Shown here one piece after another: positions 17,594 through 27,037 of a stretch of DNA of 64,000 nt (position 1 is the first letter of the stretch; every line of letters begins with the position of its first letter). The DNA lies in the NCBI RefSeq assembly GCF_008764295.1, contig NZ_VTQX01000017.1:1-64000 (forward strand), given 5' to 3'. This DNA is from Bacillus methanolicus (GTDB lineage: Bacteria > Bacillota > Bacilli > Bacillales > Cytobacillaceae). The notes below the pieces were generated by a model. That model was not told the origin of the DNA and made no database searches. It saw only the letters and a program-made list of their open reading frames with translations. Both the position numbers and the translations under genes were made by a program.

Positions 17594-17826
17594 CCTGACG
17601 CCATTCGTCCATCCTGTTATAAACGCTGTTTTCAAAACGTTTGTGGTTTGTTCGCAAATGCCCATATTTTTCTACGGCATTTACATCTCTAAAGCGAGTT
17701 CAGAGGCACTCTATGGCCCTTTTCGCCGGACTGTTATCGTTTTTTGAATCAGAATTGGATTGTTCTCCAATTTATGCTTTAAAAAGCCACAAGTTTTGCG
17801 AAAGGCGCCTTTATAAAAAATAAAAC

Positions 17827-17844
17827 ATACTGACTAGTTAGTAT
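17827..17844. promoter_or_regulatory. Operator 2, 18-bp palindrome for the TetR regulator
   Basis: ATACTGACTAGTTAGTAT, of the same length and outer arms (ATACT/AGTAT) as operator 1, 17 nt before the start codon of the dehydrogenase and overlapping the region just before its Shine-Dalgarno. A well-spaced promoter is not obvious in the 230 nt upstream. Confidence 0.65.
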
Positions 17845-17861
17845 CAAAAGGAGAGAGAGAC

Positions 17862-19041
17862 ATGCATTTACGTTTAACAGAGGAACAAAAAATGGTCCAA
17901 GAAACGATTCGGAAATTTGTTGAAAAAGAGCTTATCCCACTAGAGCCAGAGGTTTTACGAAATGAAATTCAAGGCAAGCCGTCATTATCAAAAGAAAAAT
18001 TAAAAGAGTTAGTAAACAAGGCGAAAGCTGCAGGCTTCTGGGGGATTAACACTCCAGAGGAGTATGGTGGAGCAAATTTGGGGCAAATGATGCAGGCGAT
18101 CGTCATCATGGAAACATCAAAATCATTTGTTCCATTCCAATTTGGTGGATCTGCCGATAACATTCTGTACTACGCAAATGAGGAGCAAAAGCAGAAATAT
18201 CTCATTCCGACGATTGAGGGAACGAAGAAATCATGCTTTGCCATGACAGAGCCTGCCGCAGGCTCGGATACACAAAGAATTCGAATGACCGCCGTAAAAG
18301 ATGGAAATGAGTGGGTGTTAAATGGGGAGAAGACATTCATTACGGGTGGTAATGAAGCAGATTTTGTGATGGCGATAGCGATTACGGACAAAGAACTGCA
18401 TCAATCTTCTAGAGGAAGAGAAGGAGTGACATGCTTTATCGTAGACCGGGAGATGGGGTGGAAATCTGAATACATTCATACGATGGGCGAATGGGGGGCC
18501 AGCAAGTTTAGTTTTCGATCAAGTCCGTGTTCCAGAAGAAAATATCTTAGGAGAATTGCATAAAGGATATAACCTCGGTTTAGAATGGATCGGTTTTGCA
18601 AGGTGGATTGTCGGTGCCCGCGCTGTGGGTGCCGCTGAAAGACTGCTACAAATGGCGATTGATTATGCGAAGGAGCGTGAAACGTTTGGTAAACCGATCG
18701 CCGAGAGACAGGCGATTCAATGGATGATTGCCGACTCAGCAGTTGAAATTGAAGCTGCCAAATGGCTTGTGTTAAATGCTGCATTTACCTTGGATCAAGG
18801 CGAAGATAATCGCCATTACGCATCGATTGCAAAGCTATATGGATCCAATATGGGCAACCGTGTTATCGACCGGGTTCTGCAAATTCATGGCGGTATGGGG
18901 TATACGAGGGAGTTGCCTATTGAACGCTGGTACAGAGAAGCAAGGCTATGGAGAATTTATGACGGTACAGATGAAATTCAACGTCTTATCATATCTCGTA
19001 ATCTATTAAAAGGTCACATCAAAATTGGGCAAACATTTTAG
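17862..19041 (+). pseudogene. Acyl-CoA dehydrogenase with a frameshift in a G6 run
   Basis: Oxidises an acyl-CoA to the 2-enoyl-CoA with FAD. Frame 1 is good to HTMGEWG, then turns to nonsense and stops at 18563. Removing one G from GGGGGG at 18493-18498 gives MGEWGPASLVFDQVRVPEEN and an intact protein of 392 aa, the normal length. Motifs present are CFAMTEPAAGSDTQ (FAD/substrate), NGEKTFITGG, and in the second frame QIHGGMGYTRELPIERWYRE and DGTDEIQRLIISRNLL. Either a real recent mutation or a homopolymer sequencing error. GGAGAGAGAG precedes the ATG. Confidence 0.93.
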
Positions 19042-19057
19042 AAGAGGAGGAGCGAAA

Positions 19058-19822
19058 ATGCGAGGTAGATTTACAGGGAGAACAGCATTTATTACGGGTG
19101 GCAGTAGAGGGATTGGCAAAGGAATTGCCCTTGCATTTGCCGAGGAAGGTGCAGATGTTGCCATAATCGATATTAATGAAGAGGCATTAGCACAAATGAA
19201 GGATGAATTTGCTGCAAAAGGATACAAGTTGCGTGCAACAAAGGCAAATGTTACAAATGCAGATGAAGTAGAAGCAGCGATTGATGGTGCTGTTCAAGCG
19301 TTCGGTTCGCTCGATATTCTCGTGAATAATGCTGGAATTATTCGTGATAATCTCCTATTTAAAATGACAGATAATGATTGGGAACAAGTCATGGATGTCC
19401 ATTTAAAAGGAGCATTTTTGGCAACAAGGGCAGCACAAAAATATATGATTGAACAAAAATACGGAAGAATCATCAATATATCCTCTACATCGGCTTTAGG
19501 AAATCGTGGGCAGGCAAATTATGCAACGGCTAAAGCAGGTCTACAGGGCTTCACGAAAACATTAGCGATCGAACTCGGGAAATTCGGGGTAACTTGCAAT
19601 GCGGTTGCACCAGGCTTCATTGAAACGGAGATGACACAAGCCACTGCGGCAAGAATTGGTATTCCATTTGAGGAATTGGTTAAAGCAAGTGTTTCGCAGA
19701 TTCCAGTTGGAAGAAGTGGAAAACCAGAGGACATTGCCAATGCCGTTACCTTTTTTGCAGATGAGAAGTCATCCTTTGTGAATGGGCAGGTCATTTATGT
19801 AGCAGGTGGTCCAAAGGCTTAA
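19058..19822 (+). CDS. Short-chain dehydrogenase/reductase (FabG-like)
   Basis: 254 aa with the NAD(P) loop ITGGSRGIGKGIA, NNAG at LVNNAGIIRDNL, the catalytic Ser in NISSTSALGNRG and the YxxxK pair in NYATAKAGL. Ends NGQVIYVAGGPKA, as FabG-like SDRs do. In a beta-oxidation setting it most likely oxidises a 3-hydroxyacyl-CoA. The start at ATG 19058 has GAGGAGGAGCG before it. It follows the dehydrogenase gene by 16 nt. Confidence 0.93.
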   Translation: MRGRFTGRTAFITGGSRGIGKGIALAFAEEGADVAIIDINEEALAQMKDEFAAKGYKLRATKANVTNADEVEAAIDGAVQAFGSLDILVNNAGIIRDNLLFKMTDNDWEQVMDVHLKGAFLATRAAQKYMIEQKYGRIINISSTSALGNRGQANYATAKAGLQGFTKTLAIELGKFGVTCNAVAPGFIETEMTQATAARIGIPFEELVKASVSQIPVGRSGKPEDIANAVTFFADEKSSFVNGQVIYVAGGPKA

Positions 19823-19912
19823 AAGGCTATCCGGTAAGCATTCGGACACTTGTTATGATATTGCGCTATTAAACGACATTCAGACCGAAGGATAAAAAAA
19901 GGTGGGATATCG

Positions 19913-20362
19913 ATGTTTCATGATTTAATCGGAAGTAAATCAAACAAAGTAAAAAATTTCGTTGAACATGGTCGTGTGAAACAGTTCGCAGAAAGTATTG
20001 GTGATCTTCATCCTATTTATGTCGATGAGGAGTATGGAAGAAAATCGAAGTATGGCCGTAACATTGCTCCGCCAACTTATCCAAGGGTGTTCGACTTCGG
20101 CGTTCTTGAACAAGTAAAACTTCCAAGTAAAGGATTAATTCATGGAGAGCAACGTTATATTTTTAAGCGGCCATTATTTGTGGGAGAAGAAGTGTACTGC
20201 TATACCGAATTACAAAATTACTATGAAAAGACAGGCGGCAATGGCTTGATGGGATTTGTTGTGATTAAACGATACGGCGAAGACCCAGAAGGAAACTTGA
20301 TTTTTACAGAAGAAATGACGGCCATTATTACGGAAGCTGTAAGGAAGGCGATGAAGGTATGA
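19913..20362 (+). CDS. MaoC-like / FAS1-type dehydratase, N-terminal half-size subunit
   Basis: 149 aa with the FAS1-like hot-dog dehydratase pattern: VEHGRVKQFAESIGDLHPIY and APPTYPRVFDFG near residue 50, HGEQRYIFKRPLFVGEEVYC. This half usually carries the non-catalytic or substrate-binding hot dog and pairs with a MaoC protein holding the Asp/His dyad, here encoded next with a 4-nt overlap. The pair should hydrate a 2-enoyl-CoA. AAAGGTGGGAT lies before the ATG. Confidence 0.9.
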   Translation: MFHDLIGSKSNKVKNFVEHGRVKQFAESIGDLHPIYVDEEYGRKSKYGRNIAPPTYPRVFDFGVLEQVKLPSKGLIHGEQRYIFKRPLFVGEEVYCYTELQNYYEKTGGNGLMGFVVIKRYGEDPEGNLIFTEEMTAIITEAVRKAMKV

Positions 20363-20760
20363 ATAGCTTAACGCAAATAAAAGTTGGGGAATCATTGTCA
20401 GAAGTGACTTTGCCGCCTGTCTCTCGCTTGGATTTAATAAAATATGCTGGAGCATCACTTGATTTTAACCCGATCCATACAATTGATGAAGAAGCATCAA
20501 AAGCTGGGCTACCTGGTGTAATCGCTCATGGGATGTGGACAATGGGGAATTTAGCAAAATTATTCACACCCTATCATGAGATCGGGTTTATGAAAGACTA
20601 CCAAATTCGCTTTTCAGGGATGGTGTTTTTAGGTGATGTCATCACATTAAAGGCTGTTTTATCAGAAGAGACAGAGAATGCTTTTATATTTAGTGTGCGT
20701 GCTGTGAATCAAAAAGAAAAGGATGTCATTAAAGGAAAAGTAGTGTTTGCAAAACATTGA
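20359..20760 (+). CDS. MaoC-like enoyl-CoA hydratase, catalytic half-size subunit
   Basis: 133 aa with the hydratase-2 motif YAGASLDFNPIHTIDEEASK near residues 30-50 (catalytic Asp and His) and GVIAHGMWTMGNLAK. Adds water to trans-2-enoyl-CoA, together with the FAS1-type subunit encoded immediately upstream (ATGA overlap). A heterodimer of two single hot-dog chains is also known in steroid and branched-acid degradation. Confidence 0.92.
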   Translation: MNSLTQIKVGESLSEVTLPPVSRLDLIKYAGASLDFNPIHTIDEEASKAGLPGVIAHGMWTMGNLAKLFTPYHEIGFMKDYQIRFSGMVFLGDVITLKAVLSEETENAFIFSVRAVNQKEKDVIKGKVVFAKH

Positions 20761-20778
20761 TTGAAAGGAAGTGATGGA

Positions 20779-22014
20779 ATGCACTTCGAATATTCAGACA
20801 AAGTGAAACACTATCAAAAAAAGTTAACCAAGTTCATGGAGGATTACATTTATCCAAATGAACAAACATACGTAAACGAAATCAATAAAGAAAATCCTTT
20901 TTCAGAAACCCCTCCGATTATGGAAGAGTTGAAACAAAAAGCAAAAGAGGCAGGATTATGGAATCTGTTCCTGCCAGAGAGTGAATATGGGGCGGGACTG
21001 ACGAATTTAGAGTATGCACCACTCTGTGAAATTATGGGGCGTTCAGGCATGGCACCAGAAGTGTTTAATTGCGCGGCACCTGACACAGGCAATATGGAAG
21101 TGCTTGTTCGTTACGGAACTGAAGAGCAAAAACAATTGTGGCTGGAACCACTTTTACACGGGGAAATTCGCTCATGCTTTTCGATGACAGAGCCAGATGT
21201 AGCTTCGTCGGACGCTACCAATATTCGTGCAAGCATCAAAAGAGACGGGGATGAGTACGTCATCAATGGAACGAAGTGGTGGTCTTCTGGTGCTGGAGAT
21301 CCCCGTTGCAAAATAGCGATTGTGATGGGGAAAAATGATGAGCATGCAGAAAAGCATAAGCAGCAATCCATGATTCTCGTCCCTTTAGATACCCCAGGAG
21401 TAACGATTAAAAGGATGCTTCCCGTATTTGGCTATGATCATGCTCCACATGGGCATGGGGAAATTGTCTATGACAACGTGCGAGTGCCTGCTAGCAATAT
21501 GTTACTTGGCGAAGGGAGGGGGTTTGAAATTGCTCAAGGACGCCTTGGTCCAGGGAGAATTCATCATTGTATGAGAACGATTGGGGCTGCTGAACGTGCA
21601 TTACAAATCCTCTGTGAACGGGTTACAAATCGAGAAGCATTCGGAAAAAAGTTAGCTGAGCAAGGGGTGATTCAAGAATGGATTGCCGATGCTCGTATTG
21701 AAATTGAGCAAGCGAGGCTGTTGACGCTTAAAGCTGCTTATATGATGGATACCGTCGGAAACAAAGCAGCAAAAGCCGAGATTGCCATGATCAAGGTTGT
21801 CGCTCCGAATATGGCGTTGAAGATCATTGATCATGCCATTCAAGCTTTAGGAGCTGCAGGAGTGAGCGATGATTTTCCTCTAGCGTCAAGCTGGGCAAAT
21901 ATTCGAACACTACGTCTTGCTGATGGCCCTGATGAAGTGCATCGACGTGCGATTGCCAAATATGAGTTGCAAAAGTATCGCAAACAAGGGAGGGAAAAGG
22001 AGCATGCACGTTAA
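20779..22014 (+). CDS. Acyl-CoA dehydrogenase of the ACAD10/ACAD11-like group
   Basis: 411 aa. Motifs [55 protein letters not shown] and [20 protein letters not shown] are those of the dehydrogenase domain of animal ACAD10/ACAD11. Those enzymes act with an APH-type kinase on 4-hydroxyacyl-CoAs; a separate APH-type kinase gene lies at 25210 in this island. The ATG 20779 start has AAAGGAAGTG before it; six earlier codons are open but poorly placed. It overlaps the next SDR gene by 11 nt. Confidence 0.93.
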   Translation: MHFEYSDKVKHYQKKLTKFMEDYIYPNEQTYVNEINKENPFSETPPIMEELKQKAKEAGLWNLFLPESEYGAGLTNLEYAPLCEIMGRSGMAPEVFNCAAPDTGNMEVLVRYGTEEQKQLWLEPLLHGEIRSCFSMTEPDVASSDATNIRASIKRDGDEYVINGTKWWSSGAGDPRCKIAIVMGKNDEHAEKHKQQSMILVPLDTPGVTIKRMLPVFGYDHAPHGHGEIVYDNVRVPASNMLLGEGRGFEIAQGRLGPGRIHHCMRTIGAAERALQILCERVTNREAFGKKLAEQGVIQEWIADARIEIEQARLLTLKAAYMMDTVGNKAAKAEIAMIKVVAPNMALKIIDHAIQALGAAGVSDDFPLASSWANIRTLRLADGPDEVHRRAIAKYELQKYRKQGREKEHAR

Positions 22015-22777
22015 GGAGTTATTTAGTTTGCAAGGGAAAACAGCCATTGTCACAGGTGGTGGACGTGGCTTAGGGGAACAAATTGCCACAGCTTATGCTG
22101 AAGCTGGAGCCAATATCGTCCTTTGCTCTCGTAAACTGGAAAATTGTCTTGAAGTTAGTGAGAAATTAAAAGGGTTAGGGGTTGAAACACTCGCTTTAAA
22201 ATGTGACATTACGAATAAAGAAGAGGTCGATCATGTCATAGAGGAAACGTTAAAAAAATTTGGACGGATTGATATTTTAGTCAATAACAGTGGTGCATCG
22301 TGGGGAGCACCAGCAGAGGAAATGCCATTAGAAGCCTTTTATAAAGTCATCAATGTGAATGTCGTTGGCACATTCCTAATGTCACAAGCTGCTGGTAAAG
22401 TTATGATTCAGCAAAACTATGGGAAAATCATTAATATCGCTTCAGTGGCAGGGCTAAAAGGCTCAAGACCTGAAGTGATGGATGCTATTGGCTATAACAC
22501 AAGCAAAGGTGGAGTCATTTCCTTTACGAGAGATTTGGCCGTTAAATGGGGACCTAAAGGAATTTATGTTAATGCAATTGCTCCTGGTTTCTTTCCTACG
22601 AAAATGTCACGCGTCATTATTGAAAAAGGTGGAGACCAAATCTTTGAAGCAACTCCGTTACGAAAATTCGGGTCTGATCATGATTTGAAAGGGGTTGCCC
22701 TATTTTTAGCGTCAGCGGCGTCAGATTTTGTTACAGGAGAGACGATTGCCGTTGATGGTGGAACAAGTGCCATGTAG
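22004..22777 (+). CDS. Short-chain dehydrogenase/reductase
   Basis: 257 aa: [12 protein letters not shown] (NAD(P) loop), [11 protein letters not shown] in place of NNAG, Ser in [13 protein letters not shown], YxxxK in GYNTSKGGV. Ends [12 protein letters not shown]. Overlaps the preceding dehydrogenase gene, whose 3' end carries its AAAAGGAGC ribosome site. The second SDR of the island; substrate unknown, plausibly a hydroxyacyl-CoA or an alcohol formed from the substrate side chain. Confidence 0.92.
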   Translation: MHVKELFSLQGKTAIVTGGGRGLGEQIATAYAEAGANIVLCSRKLENCLEVSEKLKGLGVETLALKCDITNKEEVDHVIEETLKKFGRIDILVNNSGASWGAPAEEMPLEAFYKVINVNVVGTFLMSQAAGKVMIQQNYGKIINIASVAGLKGSRPEVMDAIGYNTSKGGVISFTRDLAVKWGPKGIYVNAIAPGFFPTKMSRVIIEKGGDQIFEATPLRKFGSDHDLKGVALFLASAASDFVTGETIAVDGGTSAM

Positions 22778-22792
22778 AAAGGAAGGGAAGAA

Positions 22793-23962
22793 ATGAGTAG
22801 AGAAGCGGTCATTGTTTCTGCTGTACGAACAGCGATTGGACGTCAAGGTGGCAGCTTAGCCACTGTCCCAGCACATGTCTTTGGAGCGGAGGTTATTAAG
22901 GAAGCGTTGCATCGTGTCGATGTATCTGCAGACAGTGTCGATGACGTGATCATGGGAAATGTGTTAAGTGGTGGCGGAAACATCGCACGTTTATCCGCTT
23001 TACAAACAGGGCTTTCGATCAATATTCCTGGGCTCACGGTCGATCGTCAGTGCGGTTCAGGCATGAATGCCGTTGCACTTGCAGCACAAGCGATTAAGGC
23101 AGGGGCAGGAGACATTTATGTAGCTGGAGGAATTGAAAGCATGAGCCGTGCTCCTTATTTACTGGAACGAGCGGAAAAGCCATATAGTGCCTCTCCACCG
23201 AAGTTCAGGAAATCTCAACATTCACCAGAGGAAATTGGCGATCCCCCTATGGGAATAACAGCAGAAAATTTAGCAAAGCAATACAGGATCTCCCGAGAAG
23301 AACAAGATGAATACGCCTATTTAAGTCAAAAAAGAATGGCTGAAGCTGTAAAGGAAGATAGATTTAAAGAACAAATCGTCCCAATCACCATACCTGTACG
23401 AAAAGGGAAGCCGGTTCTATTCGCTCAGGATGAACACCCAAGACCTGAAACAACGTTAGAAGGGTTAGCAAAGTTGAAGCCTGCCTTCTTAGAGGGTGGT
23501 ACAGTAACAGCAGGGAGCAGTTCGGGCTTAAATGATGGAGCAAGTGCATTAGTGGTCATGTCGAAAGAAAAGGCTGATGAACTTCAATTAAAGCCGCTAG
23601 CGTATGTAAGAGAATCTACTGTTGCCGGAGTGGATCCCAATATTATGGGGATTGGCCCAGTTCCCGCAACGAAAAAACTGCTTGAAAAAACGGGATTATC
23701 ACTAGATGGTATCGACTTCGTTGAGTTAAATGAAGCATTTGCAGCACAAGTGATTGCCGTGAATCGAGAATTAAACATTCCCATTGAGAAATTAAACGTA
23801 AATGGTGGCGCCATTGCACATGGACATCCGCTAGGTGCGACTGGTGCAATTTTAGTGACGAAAGCCGTTTACGAGCTGATGAGAAGAAAGGGTCGCTTTG
23901 CCATCATTACAGCTTGTATTGGTGGAGGTCAAGGAATTGCTGTATTAATAGAGAAGGCTTAA
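22793..23962 (+). CDS. Acetyl-CoA C-acyltransferase (thiolase)
   Basis: 389 aa. Cleaves 3-ketoacyl-CoA with CoA. Nucleophilic Cys in [11 protein letters not shown] (near residue 87), His in [16 protein letters not shown] and the second Cys in [14 protein letters not shown]: all three catalytic residues are present. GAAAGGAAGGGAAG precedes the ATG. The last gene before the TetR gene; it completes ligase, dehydrogenase, hydratase, SDR, thiolase as a full beta-oxidation set. Confidence 0.96.
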   Translation: MSREAVIVSAVRTAIGRQGGSLATVPAHVFGAEVIKEALHRVDVSADSVDDVIMGNVLSGGGNIARLSALQTGLSINIPGLTVDRQCGSGMNAVALAAQAIKAGAGDIYVAGGIESMSRAPYLLERAEKPYSASPPKFRKSQHSPEEIGDPPMGITAENLAKQYRISREEQDEYAYLSQKRMAEAVKEDRFKEQIVPITIPVRKGKPVLFAQDEHPRPETTLEGLAKLKPAFLEGGTVTAGSSSGLNDGASALVVMSKEKADELQLKPLAYVRESTVAGVDPNIMGIGPVPATKKLLEKTGLSLDGIDFVELNEAFAAQVIAVNRELNIPIEKLNVNGGAIAHGHPLGATGAILVTKAVYELMRRKGRFAIITACIGGGQGIAVLIEKA

Positions 23963-24102
23963 TGTTGTTTTTTCTTAAGTCGAAACGAGTTGTCCCGCTA
24001 TCGTAAGCTCGAAAACTATTAAGTCGACAGTAAGAGAAATGCTATAATAAATTGAATCTTTGAAAAATAAAGATTCATACAACAACTAGTTTTTGGAGGA
24101 AT

Positions 24103-24675
24103 ATGATGAAGGAAAAAATAATGAAAGAGAGCATTGATTTGTTTGATAAGAAGGGATTCAGTGACACCTCTATTCAAGATATTGTCGACTTAATAGGAGT
24201 TACAAAGGGGACATTCTACTATTATTTTAAGAGTAAACAAGAGCTTCTTCGTGATATACATCTAAGCTACTTAGAAAGACTGTTAATGGAGCAAAAAGAA
24301 ATCCTTCAGGATGAATCGAAAAATTATAAAGAAAAGCTGCTAGCGATCATTCACTTAACGGTTAGCAAAATTAAAGATGAAGGGAAGATGGCACGCATCG
24401 TCTTTCGTGAAATGCGCCATTTAAATGAAGATAATTTAAATCAGATCAAGATGAAGCGAAAGGAATTTAGGTTGAATTTTCAACAAATCCTTGAGGAAGG
24501 AGTGCAACAAGGAGAATTCAATGAAACGATTCGAACGGATATCCTTTCTTTCGCGATTCTAGGTATGGTAAACCGGTCCTATTATTGGTTTAATCCAGAT
24601 GGTGAAATATCGGCAGAGGAGCTATCAGACCTTTATCTAAAACTAATACTCGAAGGGATCGATCAGAGAAGTTAA
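24103..24675 (+). CDS. TetR-family transcriptional regulator
   Basis: 190 aa. N-terminal HTH: ESIDLFDKKGFSDTSIQDIV and GVTKGTFYYYFKSKQELL (recognition helix). The C-terminal ligand domain resembles TetR_C KstR2/FadR-like types, whose effectors are acyl-CoAs. GGAGGAAT precedes the first of two ATG codons. It begins a new operon with an extended -10 TATAAT at 24043, and probably binds the two 18-bp palindromes at 15957 and 17827. No matching palindrome was seen at its own promoter. Confidence 0.93.
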   Translation: MMKEKIMKESIDLFDKKGFSDTSIQDIVDLIGVTKGTFYYYFKSKQELLRDIHLSYLERLLMEQKEILQDESKNYKEKLLAIIHLTVSKIKDEGKMARIVFREMRHLNEDNLNQIKMKRKEFRLNFQQILEEGVQQGEFNETIRTDILSFAILGMVNRSYYWFNPDGEISAEELSDLYLKLILEGIDQRS

Positions 24676-24689
24676 CAGAGGAAAAGGTT

Positions 24690-25145
24690 GTGAGGTCATT
24701 GGGAAATCAGCATGAAATAGAAGTGTTTGTACGCTTCTGTGAAACAGATGCTGTTGGACATGTAAACAATACAAGTTATTTTCTTTACTTCGAAGAAGCA
24801 AGGACTAAGTTTTTTCAAGAGATTTTTAAAGAAAGAAATCAAAAGTTTAATATGATACTAGCTTCTATTAAATGCGATTATTTACACCAAGCATATGCAA
24901 GTGAATCATTAATTGTTAGGACAAAAGTAATCGATGTGGGGACGAAAAGCTTTAAGTTAAGCCATGAGCTTGTGAACAAATTAGCTCGAGTACCAATTGC
25001 TTATGCGGAATGTGTCTCTGTTTGTTTCGATTATGAAACACAGCAATCAGTTCCAATCCCAGAGGAATTGAAACAGCGGCTTCATGCTAATCAAATGAGT
25101 TTTGCCAACCAAACGGATCCCATCAGCAATCCATGTAGCGGCTGA
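24690..25145 (+). CDS. Acyl-CoA thioesterase (4HBT hot-dog family)
   Basis: 151 aa with the 4HBT signature RFCETDAVGHVNNTSYFLYFEEAR (the Asp is catalytic) and a single hot-dog fold. Hydrolyses acyl-CoA thioesters, releasing acid and CoA. Start is GTG 24690 with AGAGGAAAAGG before it, 14 nt after the TetR stop, so both are co-transcribed. Confidence 0.92.
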   Translation: MRSLGNQHEIEVFVRFCETDAVGHVNNTSYFLYFEEARTKFFQEIFKERNQKFNMILASIKCDYLHQAYASESLIVRTKVIDVGTKSFKLSHELVNKLARVPIAYAECVSVCFDYETQQSVPIPEELKQRLHANQMSFANQTDPISNPCSG

Positions 25146-25209
25146 TGGGAGGAACAAGGGTTTATACACATTATTAGTTCAGAATATTCCGATAAAAAGG
25201 GTGTGGGGT

Positions 25210-26271
25210 ATGGTACAAGAGACCATTCAAGTTAGAAAAGGAGAGGAGCTTGACTTAAATAAACTGGAACACTATTTAAGTCAACATATGGAAGGACTCC
25301 CAGAGGAACCTCTGCAAATACGGCAGTTTCAAGCAGGCCGCTCAAACTTGACCTATTTATTACAAAAGGGGAATTGGGAAGCGGTATTAAGAAGGCCGCC
25401 ACTTGGCCCCGTTGCTCCTAAAGCACATGATATGCAAAGAGAGTACTTTATATTAAATGAACTGTACTCCTCCTACTCTCCGGCACCAAAGCCGTTATTA
25501 TTTAGTAATGACACATTATTAGGTGCTCCATTTTTCATTATGGAAAGAAAGAAGGGGATTGTACTCGATCAGGATTTTCCTGAGCATATTGAGGTATCCG
25601 AAGCATTATGCACACGGATTTCTGATTTGATGGCAAAAAATCTTGCACGTTTACATGAGATTCCATATGAAAAAACAAAGCTTCCAACCATTACGAAGCC
25701 GGAAGGTTTTATGGAACGACAAGTTCATGGATGGATTGGTCGCTATGAACGGGTAAAAACAGAAGATATCCCTGAAGTTGAAGCATTGAAAAAATGGATG
25801 ATAGCATCGATCCCAAAATCTTCAGCACCTGCAATCATTCATTATGATTTTAAATTAAATAACGCCATGTTCGATGAAACGTTTCAAAACCTTGTCGGAG
25901 TCTTTGATTGGGAAATGACGACAGTAGGCGATCCATTAGCTGATTTAGGTGTAGCCATGAGTTATTGGATTCAAGCTGATGATTCAGATATGCTCAAAAA
26001 AGGTTTAGGTGACACTCCGATTACAACTGTAAAAGGGTTTTATTCGCGAGATCAGTTCATACAAGCATACGCAAAATATAGCAATCGCGATATAACAGAT
26101 TTCCATTTTTACTTAACCTTTGCTTATTTCAAACTAGCAGTAATTTGTCAGCAGATTTTTTACCGTTGGAGAAAAGGGCAAACAGAGGACGCTCGCTTTG
26201 CCAATATGAATGAATTTGTCACAAATCTTATTTTATATGCAAGCGAATCCTCTACAAAAAGTTTGAAATAA
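25210..26271 (+). CDS. Aminoglycoside-phosphotransferase-fold kinase (ACAD10/11 N-domain, LvaA-like)
   Basis: 353 aa. Kinase motifs: IRQFQAGRSNLTYLL (P loop), EAVLRRPPLGP (ATP Lys/Arg strand), catalytic IIHYDFKLNNAMFD (HxDxxxxN type) and metal-binding VFDWEMTTVGDPLADL. The RQFQAG and PPLGP features are those of the kinase domain of ACAD10/11 and of LvaA from levulinate catabolism, which phosphorylate the hydroxyl of 4-hydroxyacyl-CoA. GTGTGGGGT lies before the ATG. The frame opens 36 codons earlier inside the thioesterase gene, which is not a credible start. Confidence 0.88.
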   Translation: MVQETIQVRKGEELDLNKLEHYLSQHMEGLPEEPLQIRQFQAGRSNLTYLLQKGNWEAVLRRPPLGPVAPKAHDMQREYFILNELYSSYSPAPKPLLFSNDTLLGAPFFIMERKKGIVLDQDFPEHIEVSEALCTRISDLMAKNLARLHEIPYEKTKLPTITKPEGFMERQVHGWIGRYERVKTEDIPEVEALKKWMIASIPKSSAPAIIHYDFKLNNAMFDETFQNLVGVFDWEMTTVGDPLADLGVAMSYWIQADDSDMLKKGLGDTPITTVKGFYSRDQFIQAYAKYSNRDITDFHFYLTFAYFKLAVICQQIFYRWRKGQTEDARFANMNEFVTNLILYASESSTKSLK

Positions 26272-26287
26272 AGAGAAGGTGTGCGAG

Positions 26288-27037
26288 ATGCGAAAGCTAC
26301 ATGTATTAATGAAAAAAGAAGAATTACAAGAAGAGAAATTAAAGGATAAAGTGGTCGTTGTTTTTGATATTTTATTGGCGACAACGACGATCGCAATGAT
26401 ATTGGAAAATGGAGCGGAGGAAGTTATACCTGTTAAAGATAGTGAAGAAGCTCATGAGGTTGCGAAGAATTTTGTTCATCAGAATTATTGTTTAGCAGGT
26501 GAATATTTAGGGAGAACGATTAATGGGTTTTTAGACCCTTATCCTCAAGCTTTAAAGAGACATGTTAAGGATAAATCGGTCATTCTTTCCACTACGAATG
26601 GAACCGTTGCGATGCGTCATGCTCAAGAAGCGAAAGAGATGTATGCTGCTTCTATGCTGAACAGTATGGCTATTGCAAAGCATATCTTCTCCACAAATTC
26701 TAGCGAGACGGTGTGGTTGGTTTGTTCAGGTTCACATGGGGCTTTTAATTTAGAGGATTTTTATGGAGCAGGGTATTTTATCGATTGCTTGTTCCAGTGC
26801 AGTAATCAATGGGCATTAACAGATTCAGCAATAGCAGCACATCTTTTTTATGAAGGAAATAAAGACAATGGTGAAAAAGTACTGTTGACGAGTAGAGTAG
26901 GAAGAAAAATACATTCGGCTGGGTATGGAGACGAATTGAAATTTGCCTCCCAAAAGAGCGTCTACCATCAAATTGTTAAGTTTACAAACGGGAAATGTAC
27001 AGTTTTGAATAAAATGAATGAGGAGTTGAAAAAATGA
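26288..27037 (+). CDS. 2-phosphosulfolactate phosphatase family protein (ComB-like)
   Basis: 249 aa with the ComB pattern: VVVVFDILLATTTIAMILE, LAGEYLGRTINGFL, VILSTTNGTVAM and WLVCSGSHGAFNLEDFYGAG. ComB removes phosphate from 2-phosphosulfolactate. A matching ComA synthase gene is not in the island, so here it may act on another phospho-ester; the kinase gene just upstream makes a phosphorylated intermediate plausible. AGAAGGTGTGCG precedes ATG 26288. It overlaps the next gene by 4 nt. Confidence 0.88.
   Translation: MRKLHVLMKKEELQEEKLKDKVVVVFDILLATTTIAMILENGAEEVIPVKDSEEAHEVAKNFVHQNYCLAGEYLGRTINGFLDPYPQALKRHVKDKSVILSTTNGTVAMRHAQEAKEMYAASMLNSMAIAKHIFSTNSSETVWLVCSGSHGAFNLEDFYGAGYFIDCLFQCSNQWALTDSAIAAHLFYEGNKDNGEKVLLTSRVGRKIHSAGYGDELKFASQKSVYHQIVKFTNGKCTVLNKMNEELKK

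Noticed and set aside
25102-25209. N-terminal extension of the APH-type kinase frame
   Set aside because: Overlaps the thioesterase gene, lacks family conservation; kinase starts at 25210.
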